The notes beneath the pieces are model-generated. The model saw only the letters and a program-made list of their open reading frames with translations. It was not told the origin of the DNA and made no database searches. The position numbers and the translations under genes are program-made. A DNA stretch of 64,000 bases from an uncultured Collinsella sp. (lineage in GTDB: Bacteria; Actinomycetota; Coriobacteriia; Coriobacteriales; Coriobacteriaceae): positions 22,502 through 86,501 of the forward strand of contig UQMW01000005.1 in NCBI GenBank assembly GCA_900542275.1, in the 5' to 3' direction. Positions within the stretch are counted from its first letter, which is position 1. The number at the start of each line of letters is the position of its first letter. Shown here piece by piece: positions 9,136 through 17,435 of the stretch.

Positions 9136-9861
9136 AGGGCGGTCGTACTCGCCCTGCACACGGGGATGCGAATCGGCGAGGTCTGCGGCCTTCGGTGGTG
9201 CGATGTGGATTTCGAGACGGGCCTGATCTCGATCAGACACTCGGTGGCGTACGCGAAGGGAATGGGTTCGTTCATCAAGGACACCAAGACCCATGACGCC
9301 AGGGGTATCCCCATCGACCGGGTCGGCCTACTCCCCTTCCTGAAGGAGACCCACGAGATCGACTGCGGAAAGCTGCGCTTGCGCGGCCTTACCGGGGCGG
9401 TCGAGATCGGGGACTGCTACATCCTGTCGGAGCCGGGCGCGACCTTCGCGACGACAAGCTATATCCGCAGGGCGTTCAAGACGTTCTCGGAGACCAACGG
9501 CCTCATGGGCACCAACGACGAGCTGATCACGTTCCACGGCCTTCGCCACACGTTCGCAACGCAGTGGATCCGCCAAGGCGGCGATATCAAGGCGCTCCAA
9601 TCGATCCTCGGCCACAAGGACGCCATGGCGACGCTCAACGTCTACGCCGACATCGAGCCCATCTCCAAAATCCATAACATGCTGCGCGCCACGCCGTGCC
9701 TTTGGCGCGGGCACCTCGGGCCGAGGGTCGATCCGGGTCCCATGTTCCAACAGAGGATCCAGGAGTCCATCGAGACGCTCCAGGCGTTCGGCTACGGCAT
9801 CACCGAGCCGGACGACCGAAATATCGCCATACGCGACGTGAAGACGAACAGTTGGCTCTAG
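9136..9861 (+). pseudogene. Tyrosine recombinase (phage integrase), 5'-truncated
   Basis: The frame directly after the XRE stop codon encodes the catalytic domain of a tyrosine integrase. ALHTGMRIGEVCGLRW carries the first catalytic Arg, HGLRH supplies the His-x-x-Arg pair, LGHKD the later His and LNVYADI the nucleophilic Tyr. The SAM-like N-terminal core-binding domain and arm-binding domain are missing, and no SD precedes the first ATG at 9166. About 60 unusual residues follow the Tyr region. Without the N-terminal half the enzyme should be inactive, which makes this a remnant of the integrase that brought in the island. Confidence 0.85.
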
Positions 9862-10012
9862 CTCACCGAGTACGCGGCAGTGCTGGGCCCATCCCAACTG
9901 AGGTCACGGTGGTCCGATAGGGGCGCCGCCCGCGGCATGCGCCGCGGAGCGGTATCCCCTACCGAAGGGCGGGGATGCCCTCCGCTTCCAGTTCGGAATC
10001 AGCCGTCGGAGG
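9862..10012. other. Gene-free stretch with hairpins before right repeat
   Basis: A tight stem CCGCGGC/GCCGCGG (9930-9947) and a weaker CCTCCG/CGGAGG pair ending at 10012 lie between the integrase remnant and the right direct repeat. As at the left end, a hairpin directly abuts the repeat. No gene is seen. Confidence 0.5.
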
Positions 10013-10076
10013 CGTTCGGCTGACTGCGGGAACGGCCTGTCCGCTCAATGTGTTCGGCTGAGATCGGAAATCAACC
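10013..10076. repeat. Right 64-bp direct repeat (candidate att site)
   Basis: It matches 2385-2448 at 62 of 64 positions in direct orientation, at an offset of 7628 bases. The integrase remnant ends 151 bases upstream, the usual place for an attachment site. Confidence 0.6.
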
Positions 10077-10188
10077 CAACACGAGCCGGACACGCGCCAG
10101 ACGGCTCTTCCCCGTACGGCCTTCCCCCTTACGCTCATGTTGCAGACGTGTAACGCCGCAGCAAGCACACCCCTTTTGGCGCCAGACA

Positions 10189-10211
10189 GGTACAATGATG
10201 AACACTGTACC
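10189..10211 (+). promoter_or_regulatory. -10 box and dyad upstream of ACT-domain gene
   Basis: TACAAT at 10191-10196 could be a -10 element, without a clear -35 box. It is embedded in a dyad GGTACA-N11-TGTACC (10189-10211), possibly an operator. The rest of 10077-10256 shows nothing else. Confidence 0.35.
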
Positions 10212-10256
10212 GCAGCGGAGCGCCCCGCGCGCCGCAACCACGCGAAAGGGTTTCCC

Positions 10257-10544
10257 ATGGCCGAGATCTCGTCCTCCCGTATCGTCATCACCGTCCTTGG
10301 CAAGAACCGCCCCGGCATCGTCGCCGGCGTCACCCGCGTTCTGGGCGAGGCCAACGTCGACATCCGCGACATTACGCAGTCCATTATCGAGGACATCTTC
10401 ACCATGACCATGCTGGCCGACACCGCCGAGTCCAAGCTCGACTTTGCCGAGCTGCAGAAGGCCCTGGCCGAGGCCGGCGAGCTTTCGGGCGTCAATGTGT
10501 CTATCCAGCGCGAGGACGTCTTTAACTTTATGTACCGCCTGTAG
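10257..10544 (+). CDS. ACT-domain protein, UPF0237 family
   Basis: The 95-residue protein is a single ACT fold: SSRIVITVLGKNRPGIVAGV starts the first strand and the ligand-binding loop, and a second beta-alpha unit follows. Small stand-alone ACT proteins of the UPF0237 type bind amino acids and are presumed regulators. In many bacteria the next gene is a UPF0210 protein; here citrate synthase follows 78 bases downstream on the same strand. GAAAGGG lies before the ATG at 10257; further upstream in-frame codons are unlikely starts. Confidence 0.85.
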   Translation: MAEISSSRIVITVLGKNRPGIVAGVTRVLGEANVDIRDITQSIIEDIFTMTMLADTAESKLDFAELQKALAEAGELSGVNVSIQREDVFNFMYRL

Positions 10545-10622
10545 CGAACAGGCCGTGCGGGAACAGGCCGGCGCATCTACACCCAAGCACGCCGCCCCCA
10601 CACGGCCCCGAGAGGAGCGCGC

Positions 10623-12041
10623 ATGGCTTACGACGCCAAGAAAATCTATTACCGCTTCGATGACCACTTGAGCCGCCTGGTTCTGGATTACGAAGCAAGC
10701 CGCCAGATTTCGCCTGAGAGCGAAAACCTCTACCACGGTCTGCCGACCGACCCTTATGACGAGGGCCTGTTTGTCGAGCACAATGTCAAGCGCGGCCTGC
10801 GCAATGCCGACGGCTCGGGCGTGGTCGCGGGCCTCACTCGCATCTCGGATGTGCACGGCTACAACAAGGTCGACGGAAAGGTCGTGCCCGATCAGGGCAA
10901 GCTCACGCTTCGCGGCTACAGCATCGAGGATCTGGTCAACAATGCCCAGGCCGAGAATCGCTACGGCTACGAGGAAGTCGCCTATCTGCTTATCACGGGT
11001 TCGCTGCCCAACAAGGAAGAGCTCGACGGCTTTTGCGAGCGCCTGGGCGCCTTTAGACATCTGAGCGACGAGTACGTCAAAGAGTTCCCTATGACCACAG
11101 TGTCGTCGAGCATCATGAACGTGCTCCAGCGCGCCGTGCTGCTGCTCTACGCCTTCGATGCCGAACCAGACGTGATCACGCCCGAGCACGAAATCGACGT
11201 CGCCATTTCCATGCTCGCACGTCTCCCGCGCATCGCCGCCTTCGCCCACATGGCCTCGATCGCCAAGCTTCGCGGCTCCGAGGTTCACGTGCCGCACCCC
11301 ACACCCGGTCTCTCCACCGCCGAGACCATCCTACAGGTCCTGCGCGGCGGCATGGCGTTCACCCGCGATGAGGCGATGCTGCTCGACGTTATGCTCATGC
11401 TGCATGCCGAGCACGGCGGCGGCAACAACTCCACCTTCGCTTGCCGCGTGCTGTCGTCTTCGGCCACCGACCCGTATTCCGCCTACGCCGCGGCTATCGG
11501 CTCGCTCAAGGGCCCGCGCCACGGCGGTGCCAATGCCAAGGTCGTGTCTATGCACGAGAACATCCGCGCGCATGTTTCCAACTGGGAAAACGAGGACGAG
11601 GTCGCGGCTTACCTGGGCAAGATCCTCGACAAGCAGGCCTTCGACGGCACGGGCCTCATCTACGGCATGGGCCACGCCGTCTACACGCTGAGCGACCCAC
11701 GCGCCGAGGTCTGCCGCCGTTACGCGCGCACACTTGCCGCCAAGAAAGACCTGGGCGATGAGTTCGCGCTCATCGAGCGCATTGAGCGCCTGGCACCGCA
11801 GGTGATGCGCGACCACGGCATGACCAAGCCCATCTGCGCCAACATCGACCTGTACACAGGCTTTATCTACAAGATGCTCGGCGTGCCCGAGACGCTTTTT
11901 ACGCCGCTATTCGCCGTCGCCCGCATGGCCGGCTGGTCGGCACACCGCATGGAAGAGCTCTTCTGCGCGCACCGTATTATTCGCCCCGCGTATCGCCCGG
12001 TTATCGAGCCGCTGGAGTACAAGCCGCTCGCCGATCGCTAG
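10623..12041 (+). CDS. gltA: Citrate synthase
   Basis: The 472-aa enzyme condenses oxaloacetate with acetyl-CoA (or related acyl-CoA), feeding 2-oxoglutarate and glutamate synthesis in an anaerobe. Conserved blocks are LRGYSIEDL, LMLHAEHGGGNNSTF with a catalytic His, GPRHGGAN with the second His, and GMGHAVYTLSDPRA. It is longer than typical type II enzymes by about 40 N-terminal residues, as in other anaerobe citrate synthases. A methylcitrate synthase cannot be ruled out. GAGAGGAG precedes the ATG. A terminator follows. Confidence 0.9.
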   Translation: MAYDAKKIYYRFDDHLSRLVLDYEASRQISPESENLYHGLPTDPYDEGLFVEHNVKRGLRNADGSGVVAGLTRISDVHGYNKVDGKVVPDQGKLTLRGYSIEDLVNNAQAENRYGYEEVAYLLITGSLPNKEELDGFCERLGAFRHLSDEYVKEFPMTTVSSSIMNVLQRAVLLLYAFDAEPDVITPEHEIDVAISMLARLPRIAAFAHMASIAKLRGSEVHVPHPTPGLSTAETILQVLRGGMAFTRDEAMLLDVMLMLHAEHGGGNNSTFACRVLSSSATDPYSAYAAAIGSLKGPRHGGANAKVVSMHENIRAHVSNWENEDEVAAYLGKILDKQAFDGTGLIYGMGHAVYTLSDPRAEVCRRYARTLAAKKDLGDEFALIERIERLAPQVMRDHGMTKPICANIDLYTGFIYKMLGVPETLFTPLFAVARMAGWSAHRMEELFCAHRIIRPAYRPVIEPLEYKPLADR

Positions 12042-12064
12042 GACGCGGACCGTTATAGAACCCG

Positions 12065-12105
12065 AGCGTGGCCAGGGCATCATCGCCCTCGGCCACGCTT
12101 TTTAT
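12065..12105 (+). terminator. Intrinsic terminator after citrate synthase
   Basis: AGCGTGGCC and GGCCACGCT form the stem, with an additional inner AGGGC/GCCCT pairing, followed by TTTTTAT. Confidence 0.85.
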
Positions 12106-12128
12106 GCCAGTAGAAAGGGCTTCATCAA

Positions 12129-12971
12129 ATGATTGTGTTTTCCGATATGGATGGAACGCTGCTGACGAGTGATAAGCAGATGAGCGACGCCACCTGGGCG
12201 ATGCTCGACGAGCTTGCGCGCCGCGGTATTGAGTTTGTGCCCTGCACGGGACGCCCGCTGTCGGGCATCTTTGAGCCCATCCTCGCCCACCCCGCCGTGC
12301 ACTACGCGGTCTGCGCCAATGGTGCCAGCGTCTGGCAGCTCGACGACGGTACGCCCACCGACACCTCACGTGCTACGCGCATTTTGAGCCGACCGCTCGA
12401 TTGCGGCATTGCCCATCGCATCCGCCGCATCGCCGCCGGCCACGATGTGACCTTCGATATCTTCGCGGACGGGCAGTGCTTCCTCCCCCGCTCGCTCTAC
12501 ACGCGCCTGGATGAGTTCTGCGGCGGCGACCCCCACATCGCAGCTTCGCTCAAGCGCACACGAACACCGATCGACATGGATATCGACAGCAAGATCGACG
12601 AGGTCGAGACGCTCGAACGCATCGCCATGTACTGGCACGACCCGGCCGATCGCGACGCCATCGCGGCGGAGCTCGACACGCTCGGAGGCATTGAGGTCAC
12701 ACGTTCGTACGCCATGAATATCGAGGTCATGGGCGAGGGCGCCACCAAGGGAACGGCCCTCACGTGGCTATGCGAGCACTTGGGCGAGCGTCTCGCCGAC
12801 GCCTGGGCGTTCGGCGACAACATCAACGACATCCCCATGCTGCAGGCAGCGGGCCATGGCATGGCCATGATCAACGCCGAGACCGAGGACCGCGAGGCCG
12901 CCGACGCCATCACCGAATACGACAACGACCACGACGGCGTCGCCCGCACCATCATAGCCGCCCTCGCCTAG
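12129..12971 (+). CDS. Cof-type HAD-superfamily phosphatase
   Basis: The 280-aa hydrolase has motif I DMDGTLLTSD near residue 6, motif II as CTGRP near 41, a Lys in GATKGTALTWL and motif IV GDNINDIPML with the metal-binding Asp pair. The inserted type IIB cap lies between. Such proteins dephosphorylate sugar phosphates, FMN or pyridoxal phosphate; the substrate is not readable here. AAAGGG is 9 bases before the ATG. Its stop codon TAG lies inside the CTAGTCAT arm of the repeat at 12968. Confidence 0.85.
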   Translation: MIVFSDMDGTLLTSDKQMSDATWAMLDELARRGIEFVPCTGRPLSGIFEPILAHPAVHYAVCANGASVWQLDDGTPTDTSRATRILSRPLDCGIAHRIRRIAAGHDVTFDIFADGQCFLPRSLYTRLDEFCGGDPHIAASLKRTRTPIDMDIDSKIDEVETLERIAMYWHDPADRDAIAAELDTLGGIEVTRSYAMNIEVMGEGATKGTALTWLCEHLGERLADAWAFGDNINDIPMLQAAGHGMAMINAETEDREAADAITEYDNDHDGVARTIIAALA

Positions 12972-13080
12972 TCATCGGCCAGTCATTGGGGACGTTCTTA
13001 AATGACTAGTCGTTGGGGACAGCCTTCGCGAAAAAGCTGCAAGGACTGTCCCCCACTGTCGGCAGAAAAGGAACGTCCCC
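12968..13080. repeat. REP-like compound palindrome (GGGGACGTTC family), copy A
   Basis: Three nested dyads lie between two convergent HAD genes. CTAGTCAT (12968-12975) pairs with ATGACTAG (13002-13009). GGGGACGTTC (12988-12997) pairs with GAACGTCCCC (13071-13080). GGGGACAGCCTT (13015-13026) pairs with AAGG-CTGTCCCC (13041-13053). A shorter inverted copy lies at 14057-14087. No transposase gene is nearby. Confidence 0.7.
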
Positions 13081-13090
13081 ATCTGCCGGA

Positions 13091-13885
13091 TTAGGAGAGA
13101 CTCTCCAGCACGCGACGGAGCTCCTGCTGGACGGCGTGGTCGCGGTTGTGCCCCACCACACGATCGGCAACGGCCTTGAGCGCAGGACGCGCGTTTTCCA
13201 TCGCGCAGCCCATGCCGACAAAGCGAATGATCTCGTAATCGTTCATCGAGTCGCCAAACGCCATGACCTCGTCGCGACCAATGCCGTAATGCTCCGCGAG
13301 CTGCGCGATACCCGAGGCCTTCGACACACCAGGCTGCATGGCATCGATCCACGCGTTGCCCGAAGGCGCAAAAGTAAAGAGCTGACCAAGTTCGCGCTGT
13401 AGCACGTACGCACTGTCCATAACCGCACTGTCGTCGCAAAAGATACTCGCTTTGATGATATTTACGCTGGGATCGGGCAGCTCCCAAATACGCTCGGCAT
13501 TGGGAAGGTCCTTATCGACCTCACGCACGAACTTGCACTCGTCATCGAGCAGGAAGGACTTGGTTCGGTCAAAGAGCGCAAGATGCAGATTGGGAAACGT
13601 CCTGACGGCTTGGGCGAGCCTTCGAATCGCCAGGTGGGAATACACCTCACGGTCTACCATCTTACCGTCGGCGTAGACTTGGGCGCCGTTAGCGGCGACA
13701 AAGTCCATCTTGTCGCGAACGGGCGCAAAGAACTCGCACAGGCGATCGTAGCGACGACCTGACGATGCGGCGAAATGCACGCCATGCTCGTGTAGCGCCA
13801 GAATCAGTTCGTAGGTCTCGGGAGGCACCTGGCCGTTTTCGTCAAGCAGTGTGCCGTCCATATCGGATGCAATCAGTTTAAACAT
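13091..13885 (-). CDS. Cof-type HAD-superfamily phosphatase
   Basis: This 264-aa protein is a second Cof-like phosphatase, convergent with the one at 12129. Motif I is SDMDGTLLDE at residues 7-16, motif II SSGRRYDRL near 41, the catalytic Lys lies in VSKASGIAQL and motif IV is GDSMNDYEII near 214. The substrate is unknown. Its SD AAGGGAG forms part of a long hairpin directly upstream (13891-13952). The gene is bracketed by inverted copies of a REP-like repeat. Confidence 0.88.
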   Translation of the reverse strand: MFKLIASDMDGTLLDENGQVPPETYELILALHEHGVHFAASSGRRYDRLCEFFAPVRDKMDFVAANGAQVYADGKMVDREVYSHLAIRRLAQAVRTFPNLHLALFDRTKSFLLDDECKFVREVDKDLPNAERIWELPDPSVNIIKASIFCDDSAVMDSAYVLQRELGQLFTFAPSGNAWIDAMQPGVSKASGIAQLAEHYGIGRDEVMAFGDSMNDYEIIRFVGMGCAMENARPALKAVADRVVGHNRDHAVQQELRRVLESLS

Positions 13886-13952
13886 AGAAAAGCTCCCTTC
13901 GGGCTTGTTGGAATCGAACGTGTATCCGATTCCAACGTACCCAAAGGGAGCT
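13886..13952 (-). promoter_or_regulatory. Long hairpin covering the SD of the HAD gene
   Basis: AGCTCCCTT with AAGGGAGCT (outer) and GTTGGAATCG with CGATTCCAAC (inner, 10-base loop at 13917-13926) form one long stem. The 3' arm on the minus strand contains AAGGGAG, the ribosome binding site, followed by CTTTTCT and the ATG at 13885. The structure could act as a translational switch or as a terminator-like attenuator. Confidence 0.6.
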
Positions 13953-14056
13953 CAAATAAGACTCCGCGGGCGTAAACGTTACAAGGACCTGGCAAATAGC
14001 TCACACATGCCAGAGGTCTCACGGTCGCGGCGTCAGGCGACACGTCACCCCGACGG

Positions 14057-14087
14057 CTAGTCGTTTAAGAACGTCCCCGATGACTAG
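14057..14087. repeat. REP-like repeat, copy B (inverted relative to copy A)
   Basis: CTAGTC-N-GTTTAAGAACGTCCCC-N-GATGACTAG is the reverse complement of 12968-13009 apart from an internal insertion of about 11 bases in copy A. It overlaps the adenine deaminase stop codon at 14084-14086. Confidence 0.7.
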
Positions 14088-15904
14088 TCGGCGTAGGTGA
14101 AGATCGTGACGTCGAACATGCCCTCGGGGCGGATGCGGAGCGTCGGGATTACCGGCAGGGGCAGGAAAATGATGCCCATGATGGGGTCGAGCGGCGGCTC
14201 GATACCCATGGCGCGCGCCTTGACCATAAAGTCGTCGTGCTGCGCGGCGACATCCTCGGCCGTGCCCTCGCTCATAAGGCCACCGAGCGCCAGCGGAATG
14301 CGCGCCACGACCTCGCCGTTGCGCACCAGCACGTGGCCGCCCTGGCCCACGGCCTCAACGGCAGCCATCATATCCGCCGCATTGTCGCCCACCACGCACA
14401 CGTTGTGCGAGTCGTGGCCAATCGTGGAGGCAATGGCGCCACCCGTGATGGTAAAGCCGCGCACCCAGCCGCGACCTATATGCTTGCCAACCAAGCCCAG
14501 ACCCGCGGGGCCGTCACCGTCGGCGCCCTCGGCCTGCAGCGACACGCCGCGGCCGTGGCGCTCGATCAGCATAATGCGGCGCAGGCCCTCGGCGCTCTCG
14601 GGGCGAGCCATACCCGTGATAGCCATACCCGGGATGACATCGATAACGGCCTCGCCCGGCTTAAAGGCATAGTCGAACACGTCGAGCGAAAGCTTCGGCA
14701 GCTTAACGGAGGCGCGCAGCTCATCGGCAAGGGCCGCAACCTCGGCCATCTCGGGTGCGATCTCGCCCACAAAGGTGCCGTCCTGCGCCACCAGAGCACC
14801 GGCGGCATATACTCGATGCGGAGCCGTAGCAAACGTCAGGTCATTGAGCACCAGCAGGTCGGCACGCTTGCCCGGGGCAATCGCACCACGCAGCTCGTGC
14901 GAGTCGCGGCAGCCGTGATCCAGGCCAAACGCCTCGGCCGTGGAGAGGGACGCCATAGAGATAGCGACCACGGGGTCGATACCGGCCTCAATCGCCACGC
15001 GGCAGGCATTGTCGATCATGCCAGTCGCAAGCGCATCGGAAGGGGCGCGGTCGTCAGTCGCAAAGCAGCAGCGGCGGGCGCGCGCGGGGTTCTCCAGCAG
15101 CATCGGCGACAGATTGGCCAGGTCATGGCTGCACGTGCCCTCGCGCAGCATCACGTACATGCCACGAGACAGTTTATCGAGCGCCTCCTCGGGAATCGTC
15201 GACTCGTGATCGGCGATAATGCCCGCCGCGGCATAGGCATTAAGGTCCTTGCCGGCAATGAGCGGTGCATGGCCGTCGACCTGCTTGGACGGCGTCTGGT
15301 TGGCAGCATCGATGCGAGCACAGGTCTCGGGGTCGGCCATAAAGACACCCGGCAGGTTCATCATTTCGCCCAGACCAAAGACATCGCCCGGATGCTCGGC
15401 AAAAAACGCCTGCATGTCAGCGGCGGTAATCACAGCGCCCGCTTGCTCATCGGGCAGCGCGGGCACGCACGAGGGCATCATGTACTTGATGGAAATGGGC
15501 GCGCGGCGACCGTCCTCGATCATAAAGTGCAGGCCGTCCAGGCCCGCCACGTTGGCGATCTCGTGGCTGTCGGCAATGGCGGTGGTAGTACCGCGCGTCG
15601 CCGCCATGCGCGCATACTCGGCGGGGCGGATGTTCGAGGACTCAATGTGCAGATGTCCGTCGATAAAGCCGGGGGCGAGATAGCGACCCTGGCAGTCGAT
15701 AACCTCGGCAGCCTCATAGGTACCGGCGGCATCGTCGCGACCGTCGTAGAGCACGCCGACGATCAGACCGTCCTTGACGGCAACGCTACCGGGCGCCACG
15801 CGCTGACCGTACACGTCGACAATCTGCGCATTGGTAAACAGCGTGTCGACGGGCACGCGACCCTCAGCGGCCTCGATCACAGACCTCATGACCTCAACGG
15901 ACAT
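14084..15904 (-). CDS. ade: Adenine deaminase
   Basis: Ade hydrolyses adenine to hypoxanthine and ammonia, feeding purine salvage or catabolism. The 606-aa protein starts with an amidohydrolase metal site (APGFIDGHLHIESS), followed by PAEYARMAATRGTTT and SHEIANV, FATDDRAPSD and the C-terminal adenine deaminase domain (GGAIASTIGHDSHN). Length fits the family. AAGGAG precedes the ATG at 15904; a longer frame to 15985 has no SD. The gene is separate from the urate cluster at 34.7-59.8 kb but functionally related. The TAG stop lies in repeat copy B. Confidence 0.93.
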   Translation of the reverse strand: MSVEVMRSVIEAAEGRVPVDTLFTNAQIVDVYGQRVAPGSVAVKDGLIVGVLYDGRDDAAGTYEAAEVIDCQGRYLAPGFIDGHLHIESSNIRPAEYARMAATRGTTTAIADSHEIANVAGLDGLHFMIEDGRRAPISIKYMMPSCVPALPDEQAGAVITAADMQAFFAEHPGDVFGLGEMMNLPGVFMADPETCARIDAANQTPSKQVDGHAPLIAGKDLNAYAAAGIIADHESTIPEEALDKLSRGMYVMLREGTCSHDLANLSPMLLENPARARRCCFATDDRAPSDALATGMIDNACRVAIEAGIDPVVAISMASLSTAEAFGLDHGCRDSHELRGAIAPGKRADLLVLNDLTFATAPHRVYAAGALVAQDGTFVGEIAPEMAEVAALADELRASVKLPKLSLDVFDYAFKPGEAVIDVIPGMAITGMARPESAEGLRRIMLIERHGRGVSLQAEGADGDGPAGLGLVGKHIGRGWVRGFTITGGAIASTIGHDSHNVCVVGDNAADMMAAVEAVGQGGHVLVRNGEVVARIPLALGGLMSEGTAEDVAAQHDDFMVKARAMGIEPPLDPIMGIIFLPLPVIPTLRIRPEGMFDVTIFTYAD

Positions 15905-16063
15905 ACATACTCCTTTAACCGTAGAAAACAGCTGCGGAGCGGACAGACCTTCACCGCAGCAAGCCAATAGCCATTGTATGCCCAAAAGAAAGTCCCGCTA
16001 ACACCCCTTCCGCTTAACGGCACCGCCAAATGATCCCTCCGTCCCCAAGGGATCGTCGTAACC

Positions 16064-16097
16064 AAAAAGGCCGCAGTCGGGATTCCCGGCTGCGGCC
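16064..16097 (-). terminator. Intrinsic terminator after tyrS
   Basis: On the minus strand GGCCGCAGCCGGG pairs with CCCGACTGCGGCC and is followed by TTTTTGG. Confidence 0.85.
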
Positions 16098-16126
16098 TTA
16101 TTGCACTTGTGAGGTCAACTCGCTCG

Positions 16127-17338
16127 TTAGACTAACTTAAAGCCCTTGCGCTTGCCCACGGAGAGGGTGTCGCCCAGCTTGAGGGCGCTCGGGTCGATGT
16201 TGTAGCTCTTGGGAGCCACAGCCTTGCCGTTGATCTTGACGCCGCCGCCGTCGATGTCGCGGCGGGCCTGACCGGCGCTGGCCGAAAGGCCCAGGTCCTT
16301 GAGCAGGCCAGCGAGGTAAATCTGGCCCTCGTCGTTGACGGTCAGCTCAACGTGCTTCTCGGGGAAGTCGGCAAGCTGGCCCTCCTTGAACACACGGTCG
16401 AACTCGGCCTGAGCCTCGTCGCCGGCGCCGGCACCGTGGTAGGTGTCGCACAGGTCGCGGCCTAGAGCGCGCTTGAGCTCGTAGGGGTCGGCGGAGCCAT
16501 CGGCCAGGGCGGCATCGATCTTGTCGACCTCGGCCGGGGCGAGCGAGCTGGCCAGACGATAGTACTTGCCGATCATCTCGTCGGGGATGGACATGGTCTT
16601 GCCGAACATATCCTTGGGAGCGTCGGTCAGGCCGATGTAGTTGCCATAGGACTTGGACATCTTGCGCACGCCGTCGGTGCCCTCGAGCAGCGGCATGGTA
16701 AGCGCAATCTGCGGCTCCATGCCCATCTTCTCCATGAGCTCGCGGCCGGCGAGCAGGTTGAAGAGCTGGTCGGTGCCGCCCATCTCGACGTCGGCCTTGA
16801 TCTGAACGGAGTCGAAGGCCTGCATCACGGGGTACAGAAACTCGTGCAGGGCAATCGGCGTCTGGGACTGGTAGCGCTTGGTAAAGTCGTCGCGCTCAAG
16901 GATGCGGGCGACGGTGAACTTGGAGCACACCTGCAGCAGGCCGGCCAGGTCCATCGAAAGGATCCAGTCGCCGTTGTGCACGATGGTGGTCTTCTCGGGG
17001 TCCAGGATCTTCATGGCCTGGCTCACGTAGGTCTCGGCGTTGGCCTCGATCTGCTCCTGCGAAAGCTGCGGGCGGGTGGAGTTCTTGCCCGAGGGGTCGC
17101 CGATCAGCGCAGTGCCGTTGCCGATGATAAGGGTGACGTTGTGGCCCAGGTCCTGGAACTGACGCATCTTGCGCAGGGGCACGGCATGGCCCAGGTGCAG
17201 GTCGGGGCTGGTGGGATCGACGCCGAGCTTGATGTTGAGGGGCTCGCCCTTCTCAAGCTTCTTGCGAAGGTCGGCCTCGGGGACGATCTGCGCTGCACCC
17301 GAGGTGATGATACGCATTTGCTCGTCAACAGACAGCAT
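16127..17338 (-). CDS. tyrS: Tyrosyl-tRNA synthetase
   Basis: TyrS charges tRNA-Tyr. The 403-aa protein has the HIGH-like motif HLGHAVPL near residue 47, the KMSKS loop (VRKMSKSYGN) near 227 and a C-terminal S4 RNA-binding domain (ASAGQARRDIDGGGVKING). This is the TyrRS class found in many Gram-positives and proteobacteria. AGGAGG lies just before the ATG at 17338. A small AGCACC/GGTGCT hairpin is in the 97-base leader, but no T-box features (TGG-ACC pairing region) were seen. Confidence 0.97.
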   Translation of the reverse strand: MLSVDEQMRIITSGAAQIVPEADLRKKLEKGEPLNIKLGVDPTSPDLHLGHAVPLRKMRQFQDLGHNVTLIIGNGTALIGDPSGKNSTRPQLSQEQIEANAETYVSQAMKILDPEKTTIVHNGDWILSMDLAGLLQVCSKFTVARILERDDFTKRYQSQTPIALHEFLYPVMQAFDSVQIKADVEMGGTDQLFNLLAGRELMEKMGMEPQIALTMPLLEGTDGVRKMSKSYGNYIGLTDAPKDMFGKTMSIPDEMIGKYYRLASSLAPAEVDKIDAALADGSADPYELKRALGRDLCDTYHGAGAGDEAQAEFDRVFKEGQLADFPEKHVELTVNDEGQIYLAGLLKDLGLSASAGQARRDIDGGGVKINGKAVAPKSYNIDPSALKLGDTLSVGKRKGFKLV

Positions 17339-17435
17339 TGGGTATCCTCCTTTTGCTATAGCACCCTCACCGGATACGGCGGTGCTGGAAGTTCATAAAC
17401 CCACTAATAATAACCAAAACAGCGCGACGCGGCAC

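Larger units (their letters stand above)
2385..10076. mobile_element. Probable integrated island with peptide/ABC cargo
   Basis: The segment runs from one 64-bp direct repeat to the other. The 3' part of a tyrosine recombinase lies 150 bases inside the right repeat. The cargo is two secreted small peptides, three ABC-2 permease modules with two ATPase modules, a DUF2975 protein and an XRE regulator. It sits between the divergently transcribed rpmE and ACT-domain genes. The integrase lacks its N-terminal half, so the element is probably fixed. The boundaries rest only on the repeats and on gene content. Confidence 0.55.

Noticed and set aside
2190..10100. Short minus-strand frames at both 64-bp repeats encoding a similar peptide (VDFRSQPNTLSG)
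   Set aside because: The similarity is explained by the direct repeat, there is no SD, and one of the two repeat differences changes an amino acid.
13907..13936. tRNA-like T-arm (GTTCGATTC)
   Set aside because: It is the inner stem of the hairpin before the HAD gene; no acceptor, D or anticodon arms are present.
17339..17435. T-box leader before tyrS
   Set aside because: The gap is under 100 bases and lacks the conserved T-box core and antiterminator; only one small hairpin is seen.
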